This document shows, one piece after another, positions 1-4,528 of a DNA stretch of 5,615 nt. The DNA comes from an uncultured Roseburia sp. GTDB lineage: Bacteria > Bacillota > Clostridia > Lachnospirales > Lachnospiraceae. Position 1 is the first letter of the stretch, and every line of letters begins with the position of its first letter. Under the pieces are notes generated by a model that was not told the origin of the DNA, made no database searches, and saw only the letters and a list, made by a program, of their open reading frames with translations. The stretch covers positions 1 to 5,615 of the forward strand of contig CAMGET010000113.1 of NCBI GenBank assembly GCA_946055175.1. The letters run 5' to 3'. A program made the position numbers and the translations under genes.

Positions 1-63
1 TGATAAGTGAATGAAATCACCTTTAAGTGAATGAAATCACCTTTAAAGTGACAGAATCGCCCA
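1..63 (-). mobile_element. Probable end of an IS21-like insertion sequence (partial, runs off the left edge)
   Basis: Permease homology stops abruptly near base 63 and is replaced by a block of tandem repeats that reaches the window edge. Read inward on the minus strand the block begins TGGGCGATTCTG, so the element would start with TG, as IS21-family elements do (TG...CA ends). Multiple short direct repeats just inside the ends are also typical of that family, where they are thought to bind transposase. No transposase gene is visible because the element continues outside the window. The family call is inferred from end structure only; another IS family or a simple repeat remains possible. Confidence 0.5.
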
Positions 64-65
64 TT
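5..65. repeat. Tandem 20-bp direct repeats, two perfect copies plus one degenerate
   Basis: AAGTGAATGAAATCACCTTT occurs at 5-24 and again, identically and without a gap, at 25-44. A third, decayed copy follows from 46, starting AAGTGACAGAATCGCC. The 20-bp period is about two helical turns, which suits protein binding on one DNA face. The repeats lie inside the presumed IS end and are best read as transposase-binding sites. There are no unique spacers, so this is not a CRISPR array. Confidence 0.8.
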
Positions 66-163
66 CTACCTGTTGTGTCTATTCCCAAAATTGTTAATAG
101 GTTTCCAATCATTACATTTAACCATTTCATGCCAAGTATCTGATCCTGTATAAATATCCACAT
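64..163 (-). pseudogene. ArsP/COG0701-type permease, N-terminal fragment cut by the IS end
   Basis: From ATG at 163 the minus strand encodes a peptide beginning MWIFIQDQILGMKWLNVMIG and continuing to LGIDTTGR. I recognise this as the N-terminus of the predicted permease family once called DUF318 (ArsP_1), in which a short amphipathic lead of this kind comes before the first membrane helix. A ribosome binding site, AAGGTGG, sits 9 nt upstream. After about 33 codons the reading frame enters the repeat block and stops at TAA (23-25), so every transmembrane helix is lost. Family members export organoarsenicals or other thiol-reactive compounds and often sit beside an ArsR regulator and a small thioredoxin-like protein, exactly as here. 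The rest of the gene may lie beyond the element. The family assignment is from memory of the N-terminal pattern. Confidence 0.7.
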
Positions 164-180
164 CTCTATATCCCACCTTT

Positions 181-202
181 TACATAGACATCCATCTATG
201 TA
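181..202. promoter_or_regulatory. Candidate ArsR-family operator in the permease leader
   Basis: A perfect 8-bp dyad, TACATAGA and TCTATGTA, is separated by six bases and ends 18 nt before the permease start. Read on the minus strand it shares ACATAGATG, four variable bases, then TCTAT, at identical spacing with the dyad at the arsR promoter (790-811). Two matching sites flanking genes of one operon suggest they bind the local regulator. I see no convincing -35/-10 pair here, so the site may act on a weak internal promoter. Binding is inferred. Confidence 0.55.
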
Positions 203-215
203 TCTTTCATTTTTT

Positions 216-238
216 TACTGGTGCAAGATGCACCAGTA
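216..238 (+). terminator. Hairpin with a T-tract on the plus strand only
   Basis: TACTGGTGCA, loop AGA (plus strand), then TGCACCAGTA gives a perfect 10-bp stem. On the plus strand it is followed by ATTCTTTTTT, the form of an intrinsic terminator. On the minus strand, where the flanking genes lie, the stem is followed by seven A residues, so it should not stop the redox gene transcript by the intrinsic mechanism. It may block transcription entering from the element on the left, or serve as an mRNA-stabilising or processing hairpin between the redox gene and the permease. Confidence 0.6.
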
Positions 239-248
239 TTCTTTTTTA

Positions 249-479
249 TTACTGCAAAAATTTTTCAATCTCACTGCTCTTTAGTACTTTACCCATTGAT
301 ACAATTTTTTCATCAACAATTAATGCCGGTGTACTCATAATTCCATAGCCGGCAATTACTGCAAAATCAGTAATATATTCCACTTCTGCATCTACACCGA
401 CCTTTGCTACTGCTTCCTTTGTATTTGCAAGAAGTGTCTCGCACTTACTACAGCCACCGCCTAATACTTTTACATTCAT
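249..479 (-). CDS. Thioredoxin-family redox-active disulfide protein (76 aa)
   Basis: A small thioredoxin-fold protein of the 'redox-active disulfide protein 2' type. The active-site CxxC is C10-S-K-C13, just after the first beta strand and inside the glycine-rich GGGCSKC motif usual for this family. The conserved cis-proline is in STPAL (T50-P51), followed by the predicted last strands (LIVDEKIVSMGKV) and a C-terminal helix. At 76 residues it is a complete minimal domain, with no signal peptide, so cytoplasmic. Its ATG overlaps the regulator stop by 4 nt, with AAAGGAG 10 nt upstream, which implies translational coupling. Such proteins recur with ArsR regulators and COG0701 permeases; a role in reducing a thiol-bound substrate or the permease is plausible but unproven. 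The active-site context differs from that of classic thioredoxins (WCGPC), so I do not call it a general thioredoxin. Confidence 0.9.
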   Translation of the reverse strand: MNVKVLGGGCSKCETLLANTKEAVAKVGVDAEVEYITDFAVIAGYGIMSTPALIVDEKIVSMGKVLKSSEIEKFLQ

Positions 480-775
480 CCTAACAATGCTCCTTTCTTT
501 GTTTCACAACAGGTAATACCTGCGATGTAATCCTTATACGCTTTAAAGGTTTCACAGTTAATAGAATAATGCTGCCACTTTCCATCCTTGTAAGAACTGA
601 CCAGATTGCAATCTGACAATACCTTCATATGATGCGATAAGGTTGGCTGCGTTACCTTTAGTTCTTCTAAGAGGTTGCATCCACATTTTTCTCCCTGTGT
701 GAGCATCTCGATAATTCTAAGTCTATTGGTATCTGACATTGCTTTGCAAATCATTGCAACTTCTTCTCTGGTCAT
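476..775 (-). CDS. ArsR/SmtB-family metalloregulatory repressor (99 aa)
   Basis: A dimeric winged-helix repressor that normally releases DNA when it binds a metal or metalloid. The body KAMSDTNRLRIIEML is the ArsR/SmtB signature; the recognition helix is near residues 43-54 (TQPTLSHHMKVL), followed by the wing (SYKDGKWQHYSI). C31 and C33 in EKCGCNLLEEL occupy the position of the As(III) site in E. coli ArsR (ELCVCDLC), though the third cysteine is replaced. C56, C74 and a C-terminal pair, C89-C90, offer further thiolate ligands, so the inducer (arsenic, antimony, cadmium or another thiophile) is open. The start is ATG 775: AAGGAGG lies 5 nt upstream. A longer reading from 841 would add 22 residues, but its start codon falls in the -35 box. 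First gene of an operon with the redox protein and the broken permease. Confidence 0.9.
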   Translation of the reverse strand: MTREEVAMICKAMSDTNRLRIIEMLTQGEKCGCNLLEELKVTQPTLSHHMKVLSDCNLVSSYKDGKWQHYSINCETFKAYKDYIAGITCCETKKGALLG

Positions 776-780
776 GAGGT

Positions 781-787
781 CCTCCTT
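781..787 (-). promoter_or_regulatory. Ribosome binding site deciding the arsR start
   Basis: The minus strand reads AAGGAGG, a full match to the anti-Shine-Dalgarno, 5 nt before ATG 775. No comparable site precedes the alternative start at 841. This fixes the 99-residue product. Confidence 0.85.
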
Positions 788-789
788 GT

Positions 790-811
790 CAAATAGATTG
801 ACATCTATGTG
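790..811. promoter_or_regulatory. Candidate autoregulatory operator of the ArsR-type repressor
   Basis: The core is a perfect dyad, ATAGAT-TGAC-ATCTAT (793-808), between the -10 box and the ribosome binding site and across the expected transcription start. On the minus strand the longer form matches the site at 181-202 at 15 of 22 positions, including ACATAGATG and TCTAT at the same spacing. A related half-site, CATAGACA, lies at 826-833 within the promoter spacer. Position and recurrence fit ArsR-type autorepression; binding itself is inferred. Confidence 0.6.
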
Positions 812-814
812 TAG

Positions 815-841
815 ATTATCATACGCATAGACACTTGTCAA
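815..841 (-). promoter_or_regulatory. Probable sigma-A promoter of the arsR operon
   Basis: Minus strand TTGACA (836-841, perfect -35) and GATAAT (815-820, 5 of 6) are separated by 15 bp, shorter than ideal. Transcription would start near 808, about 33 nt before the arsR ATG and inside the candidate operator. The promoter abuts the stop codon of the hipA remnant. Confidence 0.6.
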
Positions 842-1092
842 TGTGTTTTCTTAATATAATCCTTCAACATTTCAGACACACATTCCTTAATCTGATTCGC
901 TATTTTCTTCGCCTTTGTTGAATTAATTCCTATCCGCTTTGCAACCATAAGAATATCAACCATTCCCGGATCTATACCATTTCCGTTTACAGTTGTAGCA
1001 TGTTCTCCACCAATGGAATTTGAATAGGTAAGGTCATAAGCGGGTGATAAAATCCATCTGGATTCCCCTTCCATATAAAGATATTTAAAAAA
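838..1092 (-). pseudogene. HipA-family kinase toxin, C-terminal remnant
   Basis: The minus strand encodes about 80 residues matching the end of HipA-family serine/threonine kinases: WILSPAYDLTYSNSIGGEHA, then TTVNGNG and a helical tail ending in KDYIKKTH. An intact HipA is several hundred residues, so the N-terminal and most of the catalytic part, including the ATP-binding and catalytic residues, are gone. Homology appears to begin around 1089-1092 (FKYLY...), upstream of the ATG at 1074, which is simply an internal methionine with no ribosome binding site. An in-frame stop lies at 1108-1110. No HipB-type antitoxin gene is visible. The piece cannot be a working toxin and is best read as a deletion scar fused to the small ORF at 1160. 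Confidence 0.85.
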
Positions 1093-1160
1093 ATAGAGGT
1101 AGGTCCATCACTTCCGCCAATCACGCTGATACTTCCGGATGATTTTACTGTTCTTCCCAT
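987..1160 (-). CDS. Small ORF with a GGxDGPT motif (OadB-like), 3' half replaced by hipA-derived sequence
   Basis: ATG 1160 is preceded by AAGGAGG at 7 nt, an excellent site, and overlaps the last 16 nt of the decarboxylase gene. The first 25 residues contain SISVIGGSDGPTSIFL, which resembles the IGGADGPTxIYLS segment of the beta subunit of Na+-pumping oxaloacetate/glutaconyl-CoA decarboxylases, where the aspartate is a Na+-site residue. That subunit is a membrane protein of around 400 residues, so this peptide is not a working pump. After residue 25 the frame runs through hipA-derived DNA in the wrong frame and ends at TAA (987-989), giving 57 residues. The start signal shows a gene once began here, and translation may continue. 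Whether it was a conserved small peptide or part of a larger gene cannot be settled from the sequence. Confidence 0.5.
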   Translation of the reverse strand: MGRTVKSSGSISVIGGSDGPTSIFLNIFIWKGNPDGFYHPLMTLPIQIPLVENMLQL

Positions 1161-2572
1161 GATGACACCTCCTTCAAAACAGACACTCGTTCTATTCCAT
1201 AGTATCGAAACAGCCTGATTGCTTCTTCATTGATTACTTCTCCCGGCACTGCAATCGGAATTGCAGGCGGACAACTGACAGTTGGTTCACCGCAGATTCT
1301 GCCAAGTGCCTCTGTTACTTTTACGGTCTCCTGACCCGAAAAAATAGCCATTCTAATGGAGCAGTTCTGCTTGCAATGTACCGGTTGCAATGGCTTTTCC
1401 TGCGAAGCTGTTGTTCTGCCGGAATGCCTGTCAGTCAATCCCTGCATTGCCGCAACGAACCGTTTTAAGTCTTCTTCCCCATTCTCCGGAGTCACCATCA
1501 ATACAAGATATGCTTCATCTGCATATTCGCACTCAATCTGTGCCGTTCGAAGTAATTCAGCTAATGCGGTTCCCGTCACACCTTCCCTTGCTTTTATCGT
1601 TACTTTTAACGGATCTGTTTCTTCCACCTGCCAGCCCATTTCCTGCAATTCTTTCCGAACCGCAGTAAGCATCTCTACTGTCACAGCCAGACGTTTTTCA
1701 TACCCATCTGCCAAATACGCATTACACAAATCCAATGAAGCCAAGGTTAAATAAGAAGGACTGGTGGAGCCAAATAACACCATCGCCTGTTTTGCATGCT
1801 CTGCAAAATAAACAGGTGCCTGTTTACTAATCTGTAAATACGCCCCTCCCGTTAACACCGGCAATGTTTTATGAGCAGAGTCACAGCAGATATCCGCCCC
1901 AAGGTCCATCGGATGCTTTGGATTATCCAAAAAATGCAGATAAGCTCCATGCGCATTATCAACTGCCAGAATCGTATCATGATGATGGCATACTTTCGCG
2001 AAAGTAGCAATGTCAATCTGCCCTCCGAGATAGTCCGGACTGGTCACATAGACAGCCGCCGGTTTCCTGCCATGATGCAGCTCTATCTGCCGGCATAATT
2101 CTGCTTCCAGCTGTTCTGTTGTGATTTCACAGCTGCACAAAGAATGCATCTCCCTTGGATACAGCCACACCACATCAAAGTCTATCAAAGCTGCCGCATA
2201 TAAAAATGCTTTATGTACGTTTCGGGCAGCGATAACATAAGGGCGCCTCTCCTGTGCTGACTCTGGCACACCTTTTTCCTTATGATATTCCAGATTAGCA
2301 TACCCCACAGCTAACTGCAGCATCGCCCCGATACACTGACTGGAGCCTTCAGTTGAATATAAGGTTCTGGCAGTTTCAAAAAGTGCTGTCGCATTTTTTT
2401 CACTCTCGTCAATGATTCCCTCTGCCTCATAAAGAGCATCTGCGCCTTTTATCTCTGTAATATCAAAAGCTTCGCATCCAAGAAATGCCCGGCCTTTATG
2501 ACCGGGCATGTGGAAGCGGCAGCCACTTTTGTTTGCATATTCTCTTACAAAATCTGCAATCGGTGTCCGCAT
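1145..2572 (-). CDS. Orn/Lys/Arg decarboxylase, short form, PLP-dependent (475 aa)
   Basis: A fold-type I PLP enzyme of the ornithine/lysine/arginine decarboxylase major-domain family, which removes CO2 from a basic amino acid to give a polyamine precursor. Numbered from ATG 2572: HMPGHKG at 21-27 (family N-terminal signature), STEGSS at 73-78 (phosphate-binding loop), DNAHGAYL with D205 (pyridine nitrogen) and H208, and SAHKT with the Schiff-base lysine K235. The length fits the short Bacillota type, lacking the N-terminal wing domain of the E. coli inducible enzymes. No signal peptide, so cytoplasmic. The start is ATG 2572 because AAGGGA lies 9 nt upstream and MRTPIADFVREY is the usual family N-terminus; a TTG at 2599 would overlap scfB. 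It begins 4 nt after the scfB stop, so the two are probably cotranscribed. Substrate (Lys, Arg or Orn) cannot be told from motifs alone. Confidence 0.93.
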   Translation of the reverse strand: MRTPIADFVREYANKSGCRFHMPGHKGRAFLGCEAFDITEIKGADALYEAEGIIDESEKNATALFETARTLYSTEGSSQCIGAMLQLAVGYANLEYHKEKGVPESAQERRPYVIAARNVHKAFLYAAALIDFDVVWLYPREMHSLCSCEITTEQLEAELCRQIELHHGRKPAAVYVTSPDYLGGQIDIATFAKVCHHHDTILAVDNAHGAYLHFLDNPKHPMDLGADICCDSAHKTLPVLTGGAYLQISKQAPVYFAEHAKQAMVLFGSTSPSYLTLASLDLCNAYLADGYEKRLAVTVEMLTAVRKELQEMGWQVEETDPLKVTIKAREGVTGTALAELLRTAQIECEYADEAYLVLMVTPENGEEDLKRFVAAMQGLTDRHSGRTTASQEKPLQPVHCKQNCSIRMAIFSGQETVKVTEALGRICGEPTVSCPPAIPIAVPGEVINEEAIRLFRYYGIERVSVLKEVSSWEEQ

Positions 2573-2576
2573 AATA

Positions 2577-3956
2577 CTATTTCCCTTCTTGTTCTGCAAC
2601 CTTCATCATGATTGCACATTCAATACGTTTTCTAAAAAGCTCACATCCCGGCTCATAAATACCGCGAATGCTTCCGGATGCATGATAAGCGTTTGCCGCA
2701 CAGCCACCGGAACAATATAATTTTGCCCAACAATCAGCACACTCCGGCCTCGCATAGGCGTTACAGCTGCGGAACTCTTCCCGCAGATTTTCATTAGTAA
2801 CACCATTCCAGATATCGCCCAGCTTATAAGCTTCATCTCCAACAAACTGATGGCATGGGTACAAATCACCCCAAGGTGTGACCGCCATATATTCCGTACC
2901 GGAACCGCAGCCGGAAATACGTTTATAAATACAAGGACCTTCTGTAAGGTCTAACATATAGTGGTAGAACGTAAAGCCACAGCCTTCTTTCTCACGTTTT
3001 ATCATTTCTTTTGCAAGAATCTCATACTGTTCTTTTACAATCTTAATGTCCTCCGGTGTCAGCGCAGCTGGGTCATCTGCTGCCGCAACAACTGGCTCCA
3101 TACTAAGTTCTGTGAATCCTAAATCCGCCATATGGAATACGTCTTTTGTAAAATCCGGATTGGCATGAGTAAAGGTGCCTCTCATGTAGTAACCCTGTCC
3201 GCCACGGGATGCTACCAGTTTCTTAAACTTCGGCACAATTTTGTCATAGCTTCCGTTTCCGGCATAGTCCACACGAGTCGCATCGTGGATTTCTTTTCGC
3301 CCGTCAAGGCTTAATACCACATTGCTCATCTCTTTGTTGGCAAATTCGATGACGTCATCATCGATTAACATCCCGTTTGTAGTAAGAGTAAAACGGAAAT
3401 TCTTGTTATGCTCTTTTTCAATCGAACGGGCATATTTCACCAGTTCCTTTACAACATCCCAGTTCATTAACGGTTCGCCGCCAAAGAAGTCGACCTCTAA
3501 GTTTCTTCTGCTACCGGAATTTTCAACCAAAAAATCCAGGGCGCGCTTACCCACTTCAAAGCTCATAAGCGCACGTTCCCCATGATATTTTCCCTGGCTT
3601 GCAAAGCAGTAAGAACAGTTCAAATTACAGGTATGGGCAACGTGTAAACATAATGCTTTTACCACATTTCCGGAACGCTCTTTAAAAGTGCCTGCCATTG
3701 GCTCAAAGGTATCTTCTGTATATAATTTCTTTGCTGCAACCAAATCCTTAATGTCCTGCATGCAAAGCTTTAATTCTTCTTCATTGACATCCTCACGGTC
3801 GCCGTATTTTTCCAGCATATCAGCAATGATTTCTTCACTGCTTTTCTGTGGATAAAGTGCAATCATGTCATAAGCCACATCATCCACTACATGGATTCCG
3901 CCGGAACAGGTATCCAAAACGATGTTGTAACCGTTTAATTTATACTGATGTACCAA
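2577..3956 (-). CDS. scfB: Thioether cross-link-forming SCIFF peptide maturase, radical SAM/SPASM (459 aa)
   Basis: This enzyme binds the SCIFF precursor and uses radical SAM chemistry to link cysteine sulfurs to carbons of other residues. Numbered from TTG 3956: residues 1-80 form the peptide-recognition (RRE/PqqD-like) region; C110-x3-C114-x2-C117 (CNLNCSYC) holds the SAM cluster; GGEP at 159-162 contacts SAM. The C-terminal SPASM domain has cysteines at 342, 350, 368, 398, 406, 409, 415, 419 and 438 for auxiliary 4Fe-4S clusters. The product would be cytoplasmic and oxygen-sensitive. The start TTG is favoured over ATG 3974 because GGGAGG is 8 nt upstream of it and lies inside the longer reading, and because relatives begin with (M)xHQYKLNGYNIVLD. 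The substrate gene lies 145 nt upstream, and the decarboxylase follows at 4 nt. All cluster ligands look intact. Confidence 0.95.
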   Translation of the reverse strand: MVHQYKLNGYNIVLDTCSGGIHVVDDVAYDMIALYPQKSSEEIIADMLEKYGDREDVNEEELKLCMQDIKDLVAAKKLYTEDTFEPMAGTFKERSGNVVKALCLHVAHTCNLNCSYCFASQGKYHGERALMSFEVGKRALDFLVENSGSRRNLEVDFFGGEPLMNWDVVKELVKYARSIEKEHNKNFRFTLTTNGMLIDDDVIEFANKEMSNVVLSLDGRKEIHDATRVDYAGNGSYDKIVPKFKKLVASRGGQGYYMRGTFTHANPDFTKDVFHMADLGFTELSMEPVVAAADDPAALTPEDIKIVKEQYEILAKEMIKREKEGCGFTFYHYMLDLTEGPCIYKRISGCGSGTEYMAVTPWGDLYPCHQFVGDEAYKLGDIWNGVTNENLREEFRSCNAYARPECADCWAKLYCSGGCAANAYHASGSIRGIYEPGCELFRKRIECAIMMKVAEQEGK

Positions 3957-3964
3957 TATTGTAT

Positions 3965-3970
3965 CCTCCC
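3965..3970 (-). promoter_or_regulatory. Ribosome binding site deciding the scfB TTG start
   Basis: Minus strand GGGAGG sits 8 nt before TTG 3956. If translation began at ATG 3974 this site would be within the coding region and no good site would precede that ATG. A -10-like TATTAT (3979-3984) lies just upstream, but I find no matching -35. Confidence 0.75.
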
Positions 3971-4012
3971 TCATTGGTATAATAGAATGTGCTATAGCAA
4001 ATTCTCGCGGAC

Positions 4013-4054
4013 TTTTATGCTCTATAGAAACATCGTTTTCTATAGAGCATAAAA
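4013..4054. other. Perfect 18-bp inverted repeat between scfA and scfB
   Basis: The arms TTTTATGCTCTATAGAAA (4013-4030) and its exact complement (4037-4054) flank a 6-nt loop, which gives a strong RNA hairpin in either direction. No T-tract follows the stem on either strand, so it is not a standard terminator. Its upstream edge shares 4 nt with the U-tract of the scfA terminator. The palindromic core CTATAG occurs in both arms and again at 3990-3999 (TGCTATAGCA), so a protein-binding role is possible. A processing site, an operator or an insertion scar would all fit. Confidence 0.8.
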
Positions 4055-4080
4055 AATGCCGCCATAACAGACGGCATTTT
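4051..4080 (-). terminator. Intrinsic terminator after scfA
   Basis: On the minus strand AAAATGCCG, a 10-nt loop and CGGCATTTT form a 9-bp stem, followed by a run totalling six T residues. It lies 22 nt after the scfA stop codon. It should release most transcripts after the precursor gene, so the maturase would be made from read-through or a weaker promoter. Confidence 0.8.
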
Positions 4081-4101
4081 CATATACTTTAACGCAATTT
4101 C

Positions 4102-4245
4102 TTATTTATTGTTTTCGCAAGACTGATTTGCGACACCACAGCTTGTTTTGCAAGCTGACTGGCAAGAAGTCTGGCACTCGCCACATCCACCGTTTTTAGC
4201 GCTTTCGCATAAGTTACGTGTTTCTAATGTTTTAATTCTTTCCAT
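4102..4245 (-). CDS. scfA: Six-cysteine-type ranthipeptide SCIFF precursor (47 aa)
   Basis: The precursor peptide processed by the adjacent maturase. The leader, MERIKTLETRNLCESAKNGG, matches the SCIFF leader pattern and is followed by the diagnostic core motif CGECQTSCQSACKTSC and then GVANQSCENNK. There are seven cysteines (13, 21, 24, 28, 32, 36, 43): the six canonical ones plus an extra C13 in the leader. The start has GGAG 9 nt upstream. The gene has its own promoter and an intrinsic terminator, as expected for a peptide needed in excess over its enzyme. Position 37, after SC36, is Gly; in the studied homologues, as I recall, it is Thr and is the cross-link acceptor. The biological role of SCIFF products is unsettled; signalling roles have been proposed for clostridial ranthipeptides. 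Identification is secure from motif plus neighbour. Confidence 0.96.
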   Translation of the reverse strand: MERIKTLETRNLCESAKNGGCGECQTSCQSACKTSCGVANQSCENNK

Positions 4246-4318
4246 AATCTTTATCTCCATTCTATTAATATCGTGATTTCAGGCTTCGAATCGTATCATC
4301 TGTGCCTAATTTTTTTCT

Positions 4319-4347
4319 ATATTATCACAACAGCCTACAATCGTCAA
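4319..4347 (-). promoter_or_regulatory. Probable promoter of scfA
   Basis: Minus strand TTGACG (4342-4347, 5 of 6) and TAATAT (4319-4324, 4 of 6) are separated by the ideal 17 bp. Transcription would start near 4312, leaving an untranslated leader of about 65 nt before ATG 4245. I see no riboswitch-like fold in that leader. Together with 4388-4528 this accounts for the stretch 4246-4565. Confidence 0.6.
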
Positions 4348-4387
4348 GGCACCCTGCCACGAAAATATTCTATTCTCTTAATAAAAG

Positions 4388-4528
4388 CTATCCTACTAAT
4401 TCATCCATACTGGTCGCCTGAGCAGATAACTCCTCACTTGTTGCAGAAGCCTTCTTGGCAGTTGCTGAATTAGACTGTACCGCTTCGGAAATTCTCGAAA
4501 TACCGACATCCGCCTGCAAATGTCTCAT
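4388..4528 (-). pseudogene. Methyl-accepting chemotaxis protein, C-terminal tail remnant
   Basis: Forty-six codons on the minus strand read GISRISEAVQSNSATAKKAS and then ATSEELSAQATSMDELVG before TAG. This is the distal end of the cytoplasmic coiled-coil signalling domain of chemotaxis receptors, which carries the last methylation helix (consensus ...VVQxNSATAEESAAxSEELSAQAxxL...). The membrane part, HAMP domain and hairpin tip are absent, and a stop precedes the homologous segment 7 nt upstream of ATG 4528. The glutamates usual at EESAA are replaced by KKASA, which suggests loss of constraint. The few residues that normally follow LVG are missing. It lies between the GH3 gene and scfA and has no clear ribosome binding site, so it is a relic rather than a gene. 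Confidence 0.85.

Noticed and set aside
5..65. CRISPR array
   Set aside because: The 20-bp units are directly adjacent with no spacers, and only two are intact.
216..238. Terminator of the arsR-redox operon
   Set aside because: On the minus strand the stem is followed by A residues rather than T residues, so the polarity is wrong.
776..841. 22-residue N-terminal extension of the regulator
   Set aside because: The region is better explained as -35, -10, operator and ribosome binding site.
838..1074. Functional HipA toxin or stand-alone small protein
   Set aside because: The kinase core is absent, there is no antitoxin, and the ATG lies inside the homologous region without a ribosome binding site.
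1356..2098. Plus-strand open frames opposite the decarboxylase
   Set aside because: They lie entirely antisense to a gene with all catalytic motifs, lack convincing ribosome binding sites and resemble no family.
2606..3585. Alternative frames within scfB, both strands
   Set aside because: They are shadows of a well-supported radical-SAM gene, with low-complexity or arbitrary protein sequence.
4246..4312. Riboswitch or leader RNA upstream of scfA
   Set aside because: The roughly 65-nt leader is A/T-rich with no strong stem or known aptamer pattern that I can see.
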